Shown here: in pieces, positions 17,701 through 27,524 of the stretch
How the letters are laid out: each line of letters starts with the position of its first letter
Position numbering within the stretch: position 1 is the stretch's first letter
From: Actinomyces sp. oral taxon 171 str. F0337
Lineage (GTDB): Bacteria > Actinomycetota > Actinomycetes > Actinomycetales > Actinomycetaceae
Reading direction: 5' to 3'
Assembly: GCF_005696555.1 (NCBI RefSeq)
Contig: NZ_CP040005.1
Location: 1,550,001-1,614,000, forward strand
DNA: 64,000 nt
Notes under the pieces: model-generated
Databases searched by the model: none
Told to the model about the DNA's origin: nothing
Seen by the model: only the letters and a program-made list of their open reading frames with translations
Made by a program: the position numbers and the translations under genes

Positions 17701-20700
17701 GGGCTGGTCGTGGCCGCTGCTTCCTGGAGCTGGTGGAGGGTGAGGTGCAGGTCGATGGTGTGGTCCAGGTGGACGGCACCGAGCAGGCCCTCGATGAGCG
17801 GCATGCCGTCCTCGACAACGCTGCCCAGGGCGGCGTAGACCACAGGCCAGCAGGGGCCGAGCAGGGCGTCGGGCACGAAGGGAGCGGCAGACAGGTCCGC
17901 CGGGAGGGCATCGGCCGTCACTGAGGCGTGGTCGTGGCCCAGGGTGCTCGCCAGGGTGAAGGAGCCGTGGATGGTGCCGAAGGGCTGGGTGGTGGGACGC
18001 CCCAGGACGTCCGTGGCACCGGCCTGCCCGGGGCGGACCTCGGGCAGGTGGTCGACGTCGTCACCCGTGATGGACACGGCCCCCACGCCGGCGGTGGCCC
18101 GCAGCAGGTCATTCATCGTCTCGCTGATGCGCTCGGGGTCGACCAACGGGGCGGCGCCGTCCCAGGCGCGGGCCAGTCGCAGCGGCACCACGAGGCGGCG
18201 CACGGCGTGGATCTTGTCTCCGCCGGGAGTGCCGTCCCAGTGGGTGTCGAGGCGGATGTCGAGGTCGTAGGCGTCCTCGGCCACGTCCGGGCGGGCGACG
18301 ACGTTGTAGGCGTCGTCATCCAGGACGGTGGCCGGGTTGACCGTCAGGTGGCCGTTCCACAGGACGTGGGGGGCCACCTGGACGAGCTCCTTGGCGTCGG
18401 CCACGGGGGCTGCCAGGACGCCGTCGGCCACGGCGGGGGCGGCGCCCAGACGGCCGGCGGCCTCCTGCTCGCCCGTGCCGGCCTCCTGGAGGGCCTCGAC
18501 GGCGGCGGTCTCGAAGCGGCCCAGCAGCTCGCCAATCGGCTCGTTGATGGTGGTGATGCCGGCCACGGCGACGGGACCGGGGATGATGCGCACCTGGTCG
18601 GCGGTGTAGCGCGGGTCCTGGGACTGCCACAGGGAGTCGGTGCCCCACCAGCGCAGGATGTCGGCGTCGACCACGGGCACGAAGGGCACGGGCTTGGGGT
18701 GCTTGCGGCACAGGTCGACGAACCAGGCGGCGTCGACGGGCTCCACCAGAGTGGAGGCGGCCGACGGGTAGCGCTCGGCCAGGGCGGCCAGGGCGGCGTC
18801 GGAGTCGATGACGGCGTCGTAGTCGGCGAAGAGCGTGGGGATCTCGCCGTGGTCGGCCTGGCTCAGGCGGGCCTCGATGCGGTGCAGCAGGTCGATGAAG
18901 CGGTCGTACCAACCCTCATCGGCCCAGTCGGCGCGGGTGGCGGAGCGACCCTCGTGGGGGGCCACGCACAGCTCGGCGTGGCGGGTGGCCCACTGAAGGT
19001 AGGTCATCTCCTCGACGTCGCCGAAGTAGGGCTTGGCGGTCTTGGCCAGGGCGTCGATCATCTCCTGGCGGCGTGCGGCCATGGCGGCCTCGTCACCGGC
19101 GAGCTCCTGGATGAGGCGGGAGGCCCGGGCCGAGGAGTTGTCGATCTCGTAGAGGTCGGCACGCAGGTGGGACAGCCCGGAGGTCATGCCGCCGATGGAC
19201 TCCCCGGAGGCCACCCAGCCGCCCTCGACCCCGGAGTCCTCGGGGATCCCGGGGGTGTCGACGAGGAGCTGCTTGACGTCGTCGTTGGTCTTGGCCTCCA
19301 GGCAGGTCATGGCGGCGGTGCCGATCATGACGCCGTCGACGGGGGCGGCGGCCGTTCCGTAGGCCTCGGCCCAGCGGCCGGTGAGGTAGTCGGCCGCACG
19401 GGTGGGCGTACCGATTCCGCCTCCGACGACGAGCACCACGTTGGTCACGGCACGGATGGCGTCGTAGGTGGCCAGGAGCATGGTGTCCAGGTCCTCCCAC
19501 GAGTGGTGGCCACCGGCGTGCCCGTCCTCGATCTGGATGATGACGGGGCTGTCGGGCACGGCCCGAGCAATGGCCAGGACCTGACGGATCTGGTCCACGG
19601 TGCCGGGCTTGAAGGCGATGTAGGGGAAGCCCTCGGCGTGGAGGCGCTCGAGCAGGGCGGTGGCCTCCTCGAGCTCGGGGATCCCTGCGGAGATGGTGAT
19701 GCCGTCAATGGGGGCGCCCCCGGCACGGGCCTTGGACAGCAGACGCTGGGTCCCCAGGTGCAGGTTCCACAGGTAGCGGTCCATGAACATGGCGTTGAAG
19801 GCCGCGGTGCGCCCGGGCTCGAGCGCCTTCTCCAGGCCCTCGAGGTTCTCAGTCAGGACGGCGGGGGTGGTCTGGCCCCCACCGGCGAGCTCGGCCCAGT
19901 AGCCGGCGTTGGCGGCGGCCGCCACGATGGCGGGATCCACGGTGGTGGGTGTCATTCCCGCCAGGAGCACCGCGCTGCGCCCGGTCAGGCGGGTGAAGGC
20001 GGTGTCCAGGGTGAGGCGGCCGTCGGGCAGGCGGGTGATGCGCGGGGCGAAGCGGGAGCGGTCGACACTGGGGTGGGGGGCTGCGCCGGCGCGGTCGAGG
20101 TCGTCAATGGCCTTGGCGGTCCCTGCGGGCACGACGGTGGTTCCGGTACCGGCCACGACGCCCTCGGTGAGACGGACCAGGACGTTGCCCGGTCCCAGGT
20201 CCAGGACGGTGCGCACCGGGGCGGCCGATCCGATCCCGAGGGCCTCGGTGACCAGGCCGGGCCAGTCGACCGGGTCGATGAGCACGGCGGTGGCCAGCTC
20301 GCGGGCGAGCTTCTCGTTGAGGCCACAGGTGGCCGCCCAGACGGCGACGTCATCGACGGCACCGGCGAGCAACGGGGTGTGGAAGGGGACCGAGGTGGCG
20401 AGGAACTCGGTGACCGGGGCCAGGACGGCACCGCCGCGGCGGCGGTCCTTACGGGCCTTGGCGCTGCGGGCGGCGGCCGCCTCCAGCGCGGTGACGACGC
20501 CCTCGAGATCGGCCGGGCGCCCCGAGAGGATGTGCGCCTGACGGCCGTTGGTCACGCCCACGGAGATCCGCTCCGAGCCGGGGACCCGGGACAGGACGGC
20601 GTCGAGCACGCTGCGGGTGACACCGCGGACCGAGAGCATGGGGGTGGACTCCCCCACCGTGCCCAGGTCGAGGCGGCGGGTGGTGCGGGTGGCCGCGGCG

Positions 20701-21203
20701 CCGATGAGGCGGGCGATGGCGTGAACCTCGATGACGCTCTCGCGCTCACCGGCCTGCACGGCCTGAAGCAGGCTGACACCCAGAACGCCCTGGGAGTGAC
20801 CGATGGCGCCCACCGGGGCGTGGGCGGTCGGGTCGATGCCGGCGCCGGCCAGGGAGGCCAGGGTCGCGTGCTGGGCCATGAGGATGCCGGGCACGGAGAC
20901 GTCGGCGCCGTCGGCGGTGGTGCGGTGCTGGGGCGCGACCGGGGCGGCCTCGTCGTCCAGGAGCCGCGAGCCGCGCGGGGTCACGGTGAGCAGATCGGTG
21001 GAAACGGGGGCCAAGCGCTCGGCCACGGCCCGGTCGATCGCCACGACGTCATCGGCCAGGACGTGGTCCAGGGAGACCAGGTCGGCCAGCGTCTGGCGCC
21101 AGGGCGTGGCCTGGCCTCCGAAGGTGATGATGTAGGGCTCGCCTCCGCTCAGGCGCTCAGCGATGGTGGTCGCGGGGCTGGGGGCTTGCGAGTTCGTGTG
21201 CAC
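11742..21203 (-). CDS. fas: Type I fatty acid synthase (multifunctional)
   Basis: A 3,153-residue cytosolic megasynthase building long acyl-CoAs from acetyl- and malonyl-CoA. Domains in order, rough residues: acyltransferase (GHSQGV, about 135), FMN enoyl reductase (LLAGMTPTTVD, about 415), hot-dog dehydratase (DFNPIHTSYN and PLVHGMWLSA, about 1265), malonyl/palmitoyl transferase (GHSLGEYTALSA, about 1475), acyl carrier region (GVSSRRNQLLMDLG, about 1858, with the likely pantetheine Ser), ketoreductase (VVTGVAPGSIAA, about 2190) and ketosynthase (VSACATAAVS, Cys about 2783). No phosphopantetheinyl transferase domain is seen, as usual for bacterial forms. GTG 21203 is chosen because AAGGA lies ten bases upstream; the longer frame overlaps accD. 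Follows the carboxylase genes, 115 bases apart. Confidence 0.96.
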   Translation of the reverse strand: MHTNSQAPSPATTIAERLSGGEPYIITFGGQATPWRQTLADLVSLDHVLADDVVAIDRAVAERLAPVSTDLLTVTPRGSRLLDDEAAPVAPQHRTTADGADVSVPGILMAQHATLASLAGAGIDPTAHAPVGAIGHSQGVLGVSLLQAVQAGERESVIEVHAIARLIGAAATRTTRRLDLGTVGESTPMLSVRGVTRSVLDAVLSRVPGSERISVGVTNGRQAHILSGRPADLEGVVTALEAAAARSAKARKDRRRGGAVLAPVTEFLATSVPFHTPLLAGAVDDVAVWAATCGLNEKLARELATAVLIDPVDWPGLVTEALGIGSAAPVRTVLDLGPGNVLVRLTEGVVAGTGTTVVPAGTAKAIDDLDRAGAAPHPSVDRSRFAPRITRLPDGRLTLDTAFTRLTGRSAVLLAGMTPTTVDPAIVAAAANAGYWAELAGGGQTTPAVLTENLEGLEKALEPGRTAAFNAMFMDRYLWNLHLGTQRLLSKARAGGAPIDGITISAGIPELEEATALLERLHAEGFPYIAFKPGTVDQIRQVLAIARAVPDSPVIIQIEDGHAGGHHSWEDLDTMLLATYDAIRAVTNVVLVVGGGIGTPTRAADYLTGRWAEAYGTAAAPVDGVMIGTAAMTCLEAKTNDDVKQLLVDTPGIPEDSGVEGGWVASGESIGGMTSGLSHLRADLYEIDNSSARASRLIQELAGDEAAMAARRQEMIDALAKTAKPYFGDVEEMTYLQWATRHAELCVAPHEGRSATRADWADEGWYDRFIDLLHRIEARLSQADHGEIPTLFADYDAVIDSDAALAALAERYPSAASTLVEPVDAAWFVDLCRKHPKPVPFVPVVDADILRWWGTDSLWQSQDPRYTADQVRIIPGPVAVAGITTINEPIGELLGRFETAAVEALQEAGTGEQEAAGRLGAAPAVADGVLAAPVADAKELVQVAPHVLWNGHLTVNPATVLDDDAYNVVARPDVAEDAYDLDIRLDTHWDGTPGGDKIHAVRRLVVPLRLARAWDGAAPLVDPERISETMNDLLRATAGVGAVSITGDDVDHLPEVRPGQAGATDVLGRPTTQPFGTIHGSFTLASTLGHDHASVTADALPADLSAAPFVPDALLGPCWPVVYAALGSVVEDGMPLIEGLLGAVHLDHTIDLHLTLHQLQEAAATTSPTINVTGWVAALEESSAGRVVDVRLELTDAGDGTVVALMRERFAIRGRASGNAVPSAPELAGGTGRETAPAARRILRRATVTAPADMTAFARVTGDFNPIHTSYNAARVAGMEAPLVHGMWLSATAQQVAASTAVDGSRHVLAGWTYVMTGPVELSDDVEITVERTGLVVGGGYVLEVVCRINGEVVSRGTAVTTPEPTAYVYPGQGIQAPGMGLDEMNSSKAAREIWERADAHTRAELGFSVINLVRDNPTEMTARGVTYRHPEGLLNLTQFTQVALATVAMATTARLAEAGALVDGAAFAGHSLGEYTALSAYGRVMPVETTISIVFQRGSTMHSLVPRDADGASNYRMGALRPNQAGIKADEVEAYVQSISQETGEFLQIVNHNLAGVQYAVAGTIKGLDALAADARAKAKARGGKNPFMFVPGIDVPFHSEVLRPGVPEFRGRLLELVPDDLDVERLVGHYVPNLVARPFALTQDFARSILEVVPSEPVEEIVADWDSWVKRPTELARVLLVELLAWQFASPVRWIETQEVLLSSPSEGGLGIEHIVEVGLANSPTLANLATNTLRLPQHAGRHVTVHNARRDEARVLATDTDPAVELTEPNFDVPAAEEPAAEAAAPAQAATAEQTPAPAAEASPVSAAPAAGGPVDDLPFGATDALTVLLAHASRIRPEQIGATDTTETLTNGVSSRRNQLLMDLGTELELASIDGAADADMTALAATVAKGAPGYKAFGPVLTEAIRVGLGRLLGPSGVRASRIADRVTGTWGLGQGWVSHVTAALFLGTREGASMRGEDLASLGSSAPLTSASAVDTLIDSAVQAVAADHGVTVAKPSAGGAGGAVVDSAALDAFAQSVTGDEGVLATTARTLLEALGLTEKATVPADADDEASRTRAALAALDAELGAGWVTSVTPAFAPERAVLIDDRWATAREDVARLGSGETDLDASRRLLAPERFVGLGQAVADHATWWAKQVKDSDLADGAERAAILTGIAQAAPKAPQAGDPTVRWSEDVAVVTGVAPGSIAAAVVGELLAGGATVVATSSRLTHERLEFATTLYREHAAAGAKLWMVPTNLSSYRDVDALAEWIGNDQVVTSGSSTKVVKEALVPTLLFPFAAPRVSGTLADAGPAAESQTRLLLWSVERTIAALSAIGFDTHVDHRLHVVLPGSPNRGTFGGDGAYGEVKSALDAIVNRWSSERAWAQRVTLAHPRIGWVKGTGLMGGNDPLVAAVEAAGVRTWTTEEIASELAGLCTSEVRTRAARTPVNADLTGGLGDDIDLVALRENAAAQAAAPTEETEAPAVIKALPTPVMPTQPTAPQWGEVSADPDDLVVIISTGEVSTWGSGRTRREAELGMSGGEDVDLTAAGVLELAWGMGLLTWQDSPKAGWYDTDGEMVEESDILERYRDEVVARCGIREFVDDGVIAPIADEEVTVYLDRDITLSVPDEATARTIEASDPEHTLVVPDAETGEWTVTRLAGSLARVPRRAALSRTVGGQFPRDFDPERWGIPASMTQGMDPIASWNLVTAVDAFLSAGFTPAELLKAVHPSDVASTQGTGFGGMESMRKMFVGRFLGEERPSDILQEALPNVVAAHVMQSYIGGYGAMVQPVSACATAAVSIEEGWDKIALGKADVVVAGAIDDISIESVVGFGNMNATAEAAAMRAKGISDRHFSRANDRRRGGFVEAEGGGTVILARGSVAARMGLPVAGVVGFVSSYADGAHTSIPAPGLGALGAGRGGRSSRLAKALAALGVEADDIALVSKHDTSTGANDPNESELHTRLARALGRSEGNSLVAVSQKTITGHAKGGAAVFQVAGLTEILASGVAPGNASLDVVDAPLAKDAFWVWPRRPIRLAGRGGQDGRVPGAGPVRAGLLTSLGFGHVSGLIAIVHPGAFEAALRQAEGQEAVDAWLASANARLAAGTRRRRAGMIGRAPLFEQVQGRRLGEESKQRDPHEVEAAMLLDPDARLGSDGVYHAGETIA

Positions 21204-21318
21204 GGTCGTGGTGTCCTTCGGTGTGGCGACGGCGTGGTCGGTGGTCTCGGAACAGTTACCGGAACTGAGGTCGGGTGACGACGGGGAACGTAGCGGCCAG
21301 TGGGACTCGTGGCCTGAT

Positions 21319-22950
<1,632 letters not shown>

Positions 22951-22953
22951 GGT

Positions 22954-24789
22954 TCAGGCCTCCTCGGCGTCGTTCTCGGGGGTGTGCAGGCGCACCAGGA
23001 CATCGCCGGCCGAGACGGTGCGTCCTGCACTGACGGGGATCTCCGAGATGGTGCCGTCGCCGAGTGCGTGGACGTAGTTCTCCATCTTCATGGACTCCAG
23101 GACCACGAGCAGATCGCCCTGGCAGACCTGCTGGCCCGGTTCCACACAGATACGGGTGACGATGGCCTGCATGGGGGCGGCGATGACGCCGGGCTCACCG
23201 GCGATGGCCCCGTTGTCGCCGGAGGCTGCGCCTCGGGGCGAGCGGCCCCCGCCGGAACGGCTGCGCAGCGGCTGGGCCCGGTTGCTGCGGGGGCTGAAGC
23301 CTCGCGCCGGGTTGGTGGGTGCGAGGATCCCGTCGGGCAGGGTGAGCTGCATGCGGCGGCCGTTGAGCTCGATGACGTAGCTGGAGCGGGTACGCGGATT
23401 GGCGACCGTCTCCGGGGAGCCGTCGGCCTCCGACGCCGCAGCGGTGTCATCGAGGTCGGGCAGCACCTCGTTCTCGATCCACCGCGTGGTCACGGCCAGC
23501 TGTCCGGCCTTGTCGGGTGCGGTGAAGTCGGGACGGGTCAGGACCTCGGCGTGCAGGGCGGTGCACACGGTGACACCTTCGACGACCGTCTCTCGCAGGG
23601 CGCGTCGGGCTCGGGCGATGGCCTGCTGCCGGCTGGCGCCGGTGACGATGATCTTGGCGAGCATCGGGTCGAACAGGGAGGTGACGACATCACCCTCGGT
23701 GACTCCGGACTCGATACGGATACCGGGGCCGGCCGGCCAGCGCAGGCGAGTGATGGTGCCGGTGGAGGGAGCCAGGCCACGGGAGGGGTCCTCACAGGTG
23801 ATGCGCAGCTCGAGGCTGTGACCGCGAGGCTCATTGAGCTTACCGAGGCGACCGCCCTCTGCGATGCGCAGCTGGACCTCGACCAGGTCGGTGCCAGTGA
23901 CCTCCTCGGTGACGCAGTGCTCCACCTGGAGACGGGGGTTGACCTCCAGGAACCACACATTGCCCTCGGGGGTCAGGAGGAACTCGCAGGTGGCCACCCC
24001 GACGTAGTCGACCGTCTCCAAAAGACGACGGGAGGCCTCGACGAGCCGGTCGTGAACGCCCTCGGGCAGGAAAGGTGCGGGAGCCTCCTCGAGGAGCTTC
24101 TGATTACGTCGCTGCAGGGAGCAGTCGCGGGTGGAGACGACGGCGAATCCGCCGTGGGAGTCGCGGGCGCACTGGGTCTCGACGTGGCGCGCGGCCGTCA
24201 CGAATCGCTCCAGGATGAGGGTGCCACCGCCCTGCGCCGCCGACTCGAAGGCAGGGGTGGTCCTGACCTCGTCGTCGTTGTGCAGGACGGTGATACCGCG
24301 TCCTCCGCCGCCGTCGGTGCGCTTCAGAGCGACCGGGTAGCCGTGGGCGGCGGCGAAGTCGATCACGGTGTCAGCGTCGGTGACCGAGTCGGTGATGCCC
24401 GGTACCGGGGCGACCCGGGCCTGTTCGGCGGTGTCCCGGGCACTCATCTTGTCCCCGAGGGCATCCATGGCCTCAGGCGAGGGGCCGACCCAGGTGATGC
24501 CGGCCTCGATGATGGAGCGGGCGAAGTCAGCGTCCTCGGACAGGAACCCGTAACCGGGGTGGATAGCGTCGGCACCGGTGGTGCGGGCCAGCTCGAGGAG
24601 CGCTGCCGCATCGGTGTAGGACGACCCCTCAGGTAGTGCGTAGGCCTCGTCGGCGAGCTCCGCCGCGGGGCTCATGAGGTCCTCGGGCGTGTACGGAAGG
24701 ATCGACGTCGCCCCGAGATCGCGGGCGGTTCGCACGATACGCAGTGCGATCTCGCCACGGTTGGCGATGAGGATACGGGAGAGGGTCAC
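22954..24789 (-). CDS. Acetyl/propionyl-CoA carboxylase alpha chain (biotin carboxylase plus BCCP)
   Basis: A 611-residue fusion. Residues 1-445 are biotin carboxylase: SRILIANRGEIALRI at the N-terminus, the ATP-grasp loop with KRTDGGGGRGI, EVNPRLQVEH and the C-terminal domain. The last 70 residues are the biotinyl domain with LESMKMENY, the biotin-bearing Lys near residue 569. A Ser/Arg/Gly-rich linker separates them. GTG 24789 has AAGGAGA about seven bases upstream. First gene of the acc-fas operon; the 380-base leader before it is unusual (see findings). Confidence 0.93.
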   Translation of the reverse strand: MTLSRILIANRGEIALRIVRTARDLGATSILPYTPEDLMSPAAELADEAYALPEGSSYTDAAALLELARTTGADAIHPGYGFLSEDADFARSIIEAGITWVGPSPEAMDALGDKMSARDTAEQARVAPVPGITDSVTDADTVIDFAAAHGYPVALKRTDGGGGRGITVLHNDDEVRTTPAFESAAQGGGTLILERFVTAARHVETQCARDSHGGFAVVSTRDCSLQRRNQKLLEEAPAPFLPEGVHDRLVEASRRLLETVDYVGVATCEFLLTPEGNVWFLEVNPRLQVEHCVTEEVTGTDLVEVQLRIAEGGRLGKLNEPRGHSLELRITCEDPSRGLAPSTGTITRLRWPAGPGIRIESGVTEGDVVTSLFDPMLAKIIVTGASRQQAIARARRALRETVVEGVTVCTALHAEVLTRPDFTAPDKAGQLAVTTRWIENEVLPDLDDTAAASEADGSPETVANPRTRSSYVIELNGRRMQLTLPDGILAPTNPARGFSPRSNRAQPLRSRSGGGRSPRGAASGDNGAIAGEPGVIAAPMQAIVTRICVEPGQQVCQGDLLVVLESMKMENYVHALGDGTISEIPVSAGRTVSAGDVLVRLHTPENDAEEA

Positions 24790-25171
24790 CAAGAGTCTCC
24801 TTACCTGGACGGTGCCGGGCTGGCGGCGGGCCATCCTTGGGCCGGCGGGGTGGGTCCGTACCTTCCCTACAATCGCTGAAGGGCAGATCCACTGGGTAAC
24901 GACGTTACGTGGTCAAGGCACCACATTCCATTTGTGGAAACCTCACAAAGACCAAGAGTTGCGTTGGTGTAACAGTCGAGACCCCAGTAATGGAGCGGCA
25001 TAACGGGGGCCTCGCAAAGGTGCCTTCTGCTCCCCGAACGCCTTTGAGGTTTCCCACAAGGCTGATGGCGTGGGGTGCCTCTGCACATCGGCTGTCACGC
25101 CTGCATCATGAGCACCTCCTTTGACGGGACTGGGCACTGATGGTGGCCGCCTTCAGCGCCCCTCAGTGTCG
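24790..25171 (-). promoter_or_regulatory. Leader/promoter region of the acc-fas operon
   Basis: No gene is supported here. Three structures stand out: a dyad GTAACG-A-CGTTAC (24896-24908), a candidate operator; two near-identical 20-base segments in opposite orientation (24931-24950 and 25042-25061, both containing AAACCTCA on one strand) that could pair around a 90-base loop or be two protein sites; and a strong AAAGGAGGT (25122-25114) seven bases ahead of the four-codon reading frame ATGATGCAGGCGTGA (25109-25095). The last resembles a leader peptide but could be chance. Confidence 0.4.
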
Positions 25172-25867
25172 TCAGTGGCCGCCGTGAGCGTCATGGCGGT
25201 GCGAGGAGGCCGCCTCACGCAGCTCTGAGATGGCGGCCAAGGCGTCGTCGGCCCGGTAGACCGCGGACCCGGCAACGAAGACATCGGCGCCGGCCTCGGC
25301 GGCGCGCTCGATCGTCTGTGAGGTGATGCCGCCGTCGACCTGCACTCGCAGGTCGAGTCCTCTGGTGCCGACCAGCTCGCGAGCGCGGTGGATCTTGGGC
25401 AGCATCGACTCGATGAAGGACTGGCCTCCGAAGCCCGGCTCCACGGTCATGATCAGGAGAAGGTCGAAGTCCCCCAGTACGTCGGCGACGGCCTCCAGAG
25501 GTGTGGCGGGCCTCAGTGCGATGCCCGCGCCGGCGCCGAGTCGGTGGAGCTCACGCGCCAGACGCACCGGCGCTGTCGTGGCCTCGGCGTGGGGGGTGAC
25601 GATCTGGCAGCCGGCCTCGGCGTAGGTCGGCGCCCAGCGGTCGGCGTCGCGGATCATGAGGTGGGCGTCCACGGGCAGCGAGGAGTGGGCGAGCACCGCC
25701 TCGACCACCGGCAGCCCCCAGGACAGGTTCGGCACGAAGTGGTTGTCCATGACGTCGACGTGGATCCCGTCGGCGCCCGGGGTGCCAGCACCTCCCGTGA
25801 CCCGGTCGAGCTCGTCGGCCAGATGGGCGATGTCGCAGTTGAGGATCGAGGGGTGGATGGCCGTCAT
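25172..25867 (-). CDS. rpe: Ribulose-phosphate 3-epimerase
   Basis: A 231-residue TIM barrel interconverting ribulose-5-P and xylulose-5-P in the pentose phosphate pathway. Motifs: HPSILNCD, the metal/catalytic [24 protein letters not shown] and VDGGI, with AGSAVY closing the phosphate site. ATG 25867 has GAGGAGCACC ahead. The C-terminus is His-rich ([11 protein letters not shown]), beyond the usual family end. It follows fmt-rsmB in the common actinobacterial order. Confidence 0.95.
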   Translation of the reverse strand: MTAIHPSILNCDIAHLADELDRVTGGAGTPGADGIHVDVMDNHFVPNLSWGLPVVEAVLAHSSLPVDAHLMIRDADRWAPTYAEAGCQIVTPHAEATTAPVRLARELHRLGAGAGIALRPATPLEAVADVLGDFDLLLIMTVEPGFGGQSFIESMLPKIHRARELVGTRGLDLRVQVDGGITSQTIERAAEAGADVFVAGSAVYRADDALAAISELREAASSHRHDAHGGH

Positions 25868-25904
25868 CGGGGTGCTCCTCGTGATGCGCTGGTGTGGTTG
25901 TCAG

Positions 25905-27524
25905 TCAGCTGGTGCGGCGCAGCAAGGCGCAGAACATGGCGTCGGTGCCGTCGAGGTGGGGCCAGAGCTGAAGCGTCTCCCGGTCGGATCCGGCCGGCGG
26001 CTGCGGGGCCAGGCGGGTGGCGACGTCCCCGGCGTGCAGGGGCTCAGTGCGCAGGCCCTCCCGCTCCAGAAGTCGCGTCACGTCCCGCACCACGAAGGTC
26101 GTCTCCAGAGCGTGCGGTGAGCAGGTCACATAGGTCACCACTCCCCCGCGCCGCACGGCGCGCAGGGCGCTGGCCAGCAGCTCCCGCTGAAGCTCGGCCA
26201 GGACGGTGACGTCGCCCGGCGCACGGCGCCAACGGGCCTCCGGGCGACGACGCAGTGACCCGAGGCCCGTACAGGGGGCGTCGACCAGGACACGATCGTA
26301 GGTGCCGGACTCATCACGGCCGAGGTCGCGTCCGTCGCCGCATCGCACCCGGACCACGTCCGGCGCGATGGCGCGCAGGGCGGAGCGCACCAGGTCGGCC
26401 CGGTGGGGGCTGACCTCATTGGCCAGCAGCTGAGCGCCCTTCTGAGCGGCCCGCGCGGCGAGCAGGGCGGCCTTGCCACCGGGCCCGGCGCACAGGTCGA
26501 GCCAGCGCTCGTCGCGCCCCTCGAGGGGAGCATGTGCCGCAATGAGCGCCACCAGCTGGCTCCCCTCATCCTCAACCCCTGCCCGGGAGTCGCGGATCGC
26601 CTCGATCCTGCCAGGGTCTCCTCCGACCATGACGACGGCGAGGGGACTGATCCTGCCGGGACGCGGCTCAACGTCGTGTGCCCGGTCCGCCTTGCGAGCA
26701 ACCTTGGCCAGCGCTTCCGGGGCGATGAGGCCCGGCCTGGCGCACAGGGCCACTTCGGGGTCGGTGTTGTCCGCGATCAGGAGCGCCTCCAGCTCATCGC
26801 TGCTGCGGCCGTGGGTGACCAGGGCCTGGCGCAGTGCCTTGACGATCCACTCCGGGTGTGACTGGGTGCGGGCCAGGGCGGACGTCTCATCAGGTGCGTT
26901 CTGCTGCAGGGCAGCCATCCAGGAGTCCAGGTCCTGCCCGCTGAGCCGACGCATGACTGCGTTGACGAAGGTGGCCGCGCCGCGCCCGCAGGAGGTGGTG
27001 GCCAGGTCCACGGTGGTGCTGACGGCGGCGTGCTGGGCCACTCTCATACCCATGAGCTGGTGGGCTCCCAGGCGCAGGATGTCGAGCACGGCCGGGTCGA
27101 TGCGCTCCAGAGGGCGGTCCGTGCAGGCGGCGATCATCGCGTCGTAGCGCCCCTGGAGCCGCAGGGTCCCGTAGGTCAGGGCGGTGGCGAAGCCGGCGTC
27201 GCGCCGATCCAGGTCGGCGGTCTCCAACAGCTCGGGCAGCAGGAGGTTGGCGAAGGCGTCATCGCGGCGAACGCGGGTGAGCACCTCCAGGGCCACCTGA
27301 CGCGCCGGGTCCGATCGGCGTCGCGCTGAGCGCGGTGATGCGCCTGTGGACGGGCCGTGCTGTCTGGAAGGCAGCCGCCCCCGCCCCCGGCCGCCCGCGT
27401 GGTGACCACCGCGCTTACTGCGACTGCTGCCTTGCTCACGGCGCCTCCCGGGCGCGCCGCTTCCGCCTCGCCGGTTCTCGCCGTGCCCATCTGACGGGCT
27501 CCGGTGTGCCGATCGCTCCCCCAT
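25905..27524 (-). CDS. rsmB: 16S rRNA m5C967 methyltransferase RsmB (NusB domain plus methylase)
   Basis: A 539-residue protein. Residues 1-70 are a basic, low-complexity tail; 70-210 are a NusB-like RNA-binding domain (RQVALEVLTRV); the rest is the SAM-dependent methylase with CAGPGGKAALLAARA (about 350), DAPCTGLGS (about 412) and the nucleophile in VTCSPHALET (about 466). The start overlaps the fmt stop by one base (TGATG), so the long tail is probably real. Confidence 0.92.
   Translation of the reverse strand: MGERSAHRSPSDGHGENRRGGSGAPGRRREQGSSRSKRGGHHAGGRGRGRLPSRQHGPSTGASPRSARRRSDPARQVALEVLTRVRRDDAFANLLLPELLETADLDRRDAGFATALTYGTLRLQGRYDAMIAACTDRPLERIDPAVLDILRLGAHQLMGMRVAQHAAVSTTVDLATTSCGRGAATFVNAVMRRLSGQDLDSWMAALQQNAPDETSALARTQSHPEWIVKALRQALVTHGRSSDELEALLIADNTDPEVALCARPGLIAPEALAKVARKADRAHDVEPRPGRISPLAVVMVGGDPGRIEAIRDSRAGVEDEGSQLVALIAAHAPLEGRDERWLDLCAGPGGKAALLAARAAQKGAQLLANEVSPHRADLVRSALRAIAPDVVRVRCGDGRDLGRDESGTYDRVLVDAPCTGLGSLRRRPEARWRRAPGDVTVLAELQRELLASALRAVRRGGVVTYVTCSPHALETTFVVRDVTRLLEREGLRTEPLHAGDVATRLAPQPPAGSDRETLQLWPHLDGTDAMFCALLRRTS

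Noticed and set aside
17928..21278. A 1,116-codon open frame on the plus strand opposite fas
   Set aside because: It is the antisense shadow of the high-GC fas frame: Gly/Gln/Asp/Val-rich, no domain motifs, no ribosome site. Similar long shadows at 13317-15998, 16056-17924 and 22225-24636 were dropped for the same reason.
24867..25137. Open frames of 64-73 codons in the acc leader
   Set aside because: No family resemblance, no suitable ribosome sites at their starts, and conflicting frames over the same bases.
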